A stretch of 5,903 bases of DNA from an uncultured Clostridiaceae bacterium (GTDB lineage Bacteria; Bacillota; Clostridia; Lachnospirales; Lachnospiraceae): NCBI GenBank assembly GCA_947175375.1, contig CAMWMT010000189.1:1-5903 (forward strand), given 5' to 3'. The translations under genes and the position numbers were made by a program. This document shows positions 4,542-5,903 of the stretch, in pieces. Positions within the stretch are counted from its first letter, which is position 1; each line of letters begins with the position of its first letter. Under the pieces are notes generated by a model. It saw only the letters and a program-made list of their open reading frames with translations, was not told the origin of the DNA and made no database searches.

Positions 4542-5903
4542 TCACATCGGATAACACTCCACCTGTCCTCTCGCCCGCTTCGAGATCATCTTTACACGCA
4601 AATCCGTCATAGAACCATAGACCCTTGTGGTAAATACTTCTATACCATCATTCACAAATATTTCCAGGCTGGAAGTATCAGACAGGATCTGGAGGCTGTA
4701 GATTCCGCCAATCCGAACTCCCCTCATCGTCCGGCCTGCACCGCAGCCCGTGATATCCAGCATCAGTACTCCATCCCGGCAGTAAAGGGAAACGGATTTT
4801 CGCAGCTTCAGTTCAAACTCCTCCATCGGTTTTTCAAAACGAAGTTTCAATTCAAAGCACGCCGATACCGGCAGGTCAAAACCATTTTCAAAAGTCTCTG
4901 CTACGCCCGGTTTTCTCATCCTCTCCAGCTCTTTTACCGGTCTCTGGCAAAGCCGGCCCTCTGCATTTACATACAATTCCCTCGGCACAGTCAACGCATG
5001 AATCCAACCGTTTTTTGAGGTCGGCTCATCTGCATATTCTGTGCCTGGACGCCCCATCCAGCCGATTAGAATCCACCTGCCGGACTCGTCTTGAAACACC
5101 TGTGGCGCATAGAAATCAAATCCTCTGTCCATCTGCCGGAAAGCTCCTAATTCATAATCCTCGCCTGTGAAATCATAACGCAGCGGGAACCATCCGCACT
5201 GATCAGAATCTGCATAATCAAGTCCGTCCGATCTGATTCCCTGTGGACAGACAATCAGAAACTGCTGTCCGTCTACCTTAAGGTAATTGGGGCACTCCCA
5301 CATGAATCCAAAGGGTTCTTTCGTGCAAAAACGAAGCTTATATGTCCAGTGGATCAGATCATCACTTTCAAACAGAAGGACACTGCCATGCGCATCCAGA
5401 TCCCTAGCTCCCTGGATCATGTAATAATGTCCGTTCTCGCAAAAGACCTGCGGATCTCTCACATGTCTGCTCAAATCCTCCGGGTAGTCTTCGTTCTTCA
5501 TCAGAATCTGTTTTTCCGAAAAACAAAAACCATCTTTGGAAGTCATCAGGATTGTGTTCTGCTCTCTTCCATCCGTAATATAATCATAGTCCCTGTCTGT
5601 GTGACGGACATTGCCAGTGTAATACAGATACATCATTCCGTCTTTTTGAAAAGCAGCGCCGCTGTAAGCGCCGTTTTGGTCCCACTCGCTGTCCGGATAG
5701 ATCGCGGGCTCTTGAATATGATAATGTATAAAATCTTCTGTTGTCACATGTCCCCACAGAACACTGCCTAAATCAGGATAAAACGGAACATACTGATAAT
5801 AAATGTGATAGACGCCATCCTTCTGGCACAAGCCGTTGGGATCATTCAGCCAGCCCATCTGCGGCTGAATATGATATTTCAACCGCAGAGGATCTGCCTG
5901 AAT
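4542..5903 (-). CDS. GH32 beta-fructosidase, probable sucrose-6-phosphate hydrolase (5' end off the window)
   Basis: The frame is open to the window edge, so the N-terminus is missing; the first visible residues, IQADPLRLKYHIQPQMGWLN, already lie in the conserved GH32 opening. A TTG at 5882 is inside this conserved block and is not a believable start. Using the first visible residue as 1, the three catalytic GH32 signatures are present: the nucleophile Asp21 in WLNDPNG, the transition-state stabiliser Asp150 in HVRDPQVF, and the acid/base Glu203 in MWECPNY. DFYAPQVF and GWMGRPG are also typical. The C-terminal beta-sandwich closes with SLEIFVNDGIEVFTTRVY. The 453 visible residues are near full family length. 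It hydrolyses the fructosyl bond of sucrose, sucrose-6-phosphate or short fructans, probably in the cytoplasm, but the substrate cannot be read from the sequence and the transporter is outside the window. The frame is intact. Confidence 0.92.
   Translation of the reverse strand: MQADPLRLKYHIQPQMGWLNDPNGLCQKDGVYHIYYQYVPFYPDLGSVLWGHVTTEDFIHYHIQEPAIYPDSEWDQNGAYSGAAFQKDGMMYLYYTGNVRHTDRDYDYITDGREQNTILMTSKDGFCFSEKQILMKNEDYPEDLSRHVRDPQVFCENGHYYMIQGARDLDAHGSVLLFESDDLIHWTYKLRFCTKEPFGFMWECPNYLKVDGQQFLIVCPQGIRSDGLDYADSDQCGWFPLRYDFTGEDYELGAFRQMDRGFDFYAPQVFQDESGRWILIGWMGRPGTEYADEPTSKNGWIHALTVPRELYVNAEGRLCQRPVKELERMRKPGVAETFENGFDLPVSACFELKLRFEKPMEEFELKLRKSVSLYCRDGVLMLDITGCGAGRTMRGVRIGGIYSLQILSDTSSLEIFVNDGIEVFTTRVYGSMTDLRVKMISKRARGQVECYPM

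Noticed and set aside
5772..5882. TTG at 5882 as the start of the GH32 gene.
   Set aside because: Codons upstream of it (ADPLR) continue the conserved GH32 N-terminal region, so the real start is beyond the window.
1..5903. CRISPR arrays, tRNA or rRNA genes, and IS-type terminal inverted repeats.
   Set aside because: No regularly spaced repeats, no tRNA-like cloverleaf signatures and no paired terminal repeats around a transposase were seen.

Overview
The window looks like chromosomal DNA from a low-GC, gut-type Firmicute, most likely a Lachnospiraceae member (Clostridia). This rests on the protein styles (a serine recombinase of the gut-clostridial type, an Rpn-like PD-(D/E)XK nuclease, a DUF6870-like small protein, a Crh/HPr-like protein), AT-rich spacers and strong Shine-Dalgarno sites. 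Every gene I can support lies on the minus strand, so the biological order runs from high to low coordinates.

Right part (about 4260-5903), metabolic: a GH32 beta-fructosidase / sucrose-6-phosphate hydrolase, cut by the window edge, is followed closely by a small HPr-fold protein. That protein has no histidine at all but keeps the KSIMG regulatory-serine motif, so it resembles Crh rather than a PTS phosphocarrier. An AT-rich tract with decayed-looking coding fragments follows, then a minus-strand intrinsic terminator near 4000-4028 that separates this unit from the next.

Middle part (about 1258-3881), remnant of the integration module of a mobile element: an XRE-family regulator with its own promoter (reading frame broken by a TAG, with a convincing 35-residue continuation), a perfect 25-bp palindrome, one or two micro-ORFs, a DUF6870-like 82-residue protein, then a large serine recombinase with an extended -10 promoter and a 9-bp inverted repeat in its leader. 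The recombinase is split into three frames by two apparent one-base losses, both in runs of A (minus strand). No conjugation, relaxase or cargo genes are present. This is therefore either a decayed element end or an intact module seen through homopolymer sequencing errors; the amber codon in the regulator favours real decay.

Left part (1-1170): an intact Rpn/PDDEXK_2-type nuclease gene, then the first 51 codons of an unrecognised gene running off the left edge, in a locally GC-richer stretch. I do not see a clearly new multi-gene system. The most unusual items are the palindrome/micro-ORF leader region between the XRE gene and the DUF6870-like gene, and the Crh-like protein beside GH32.
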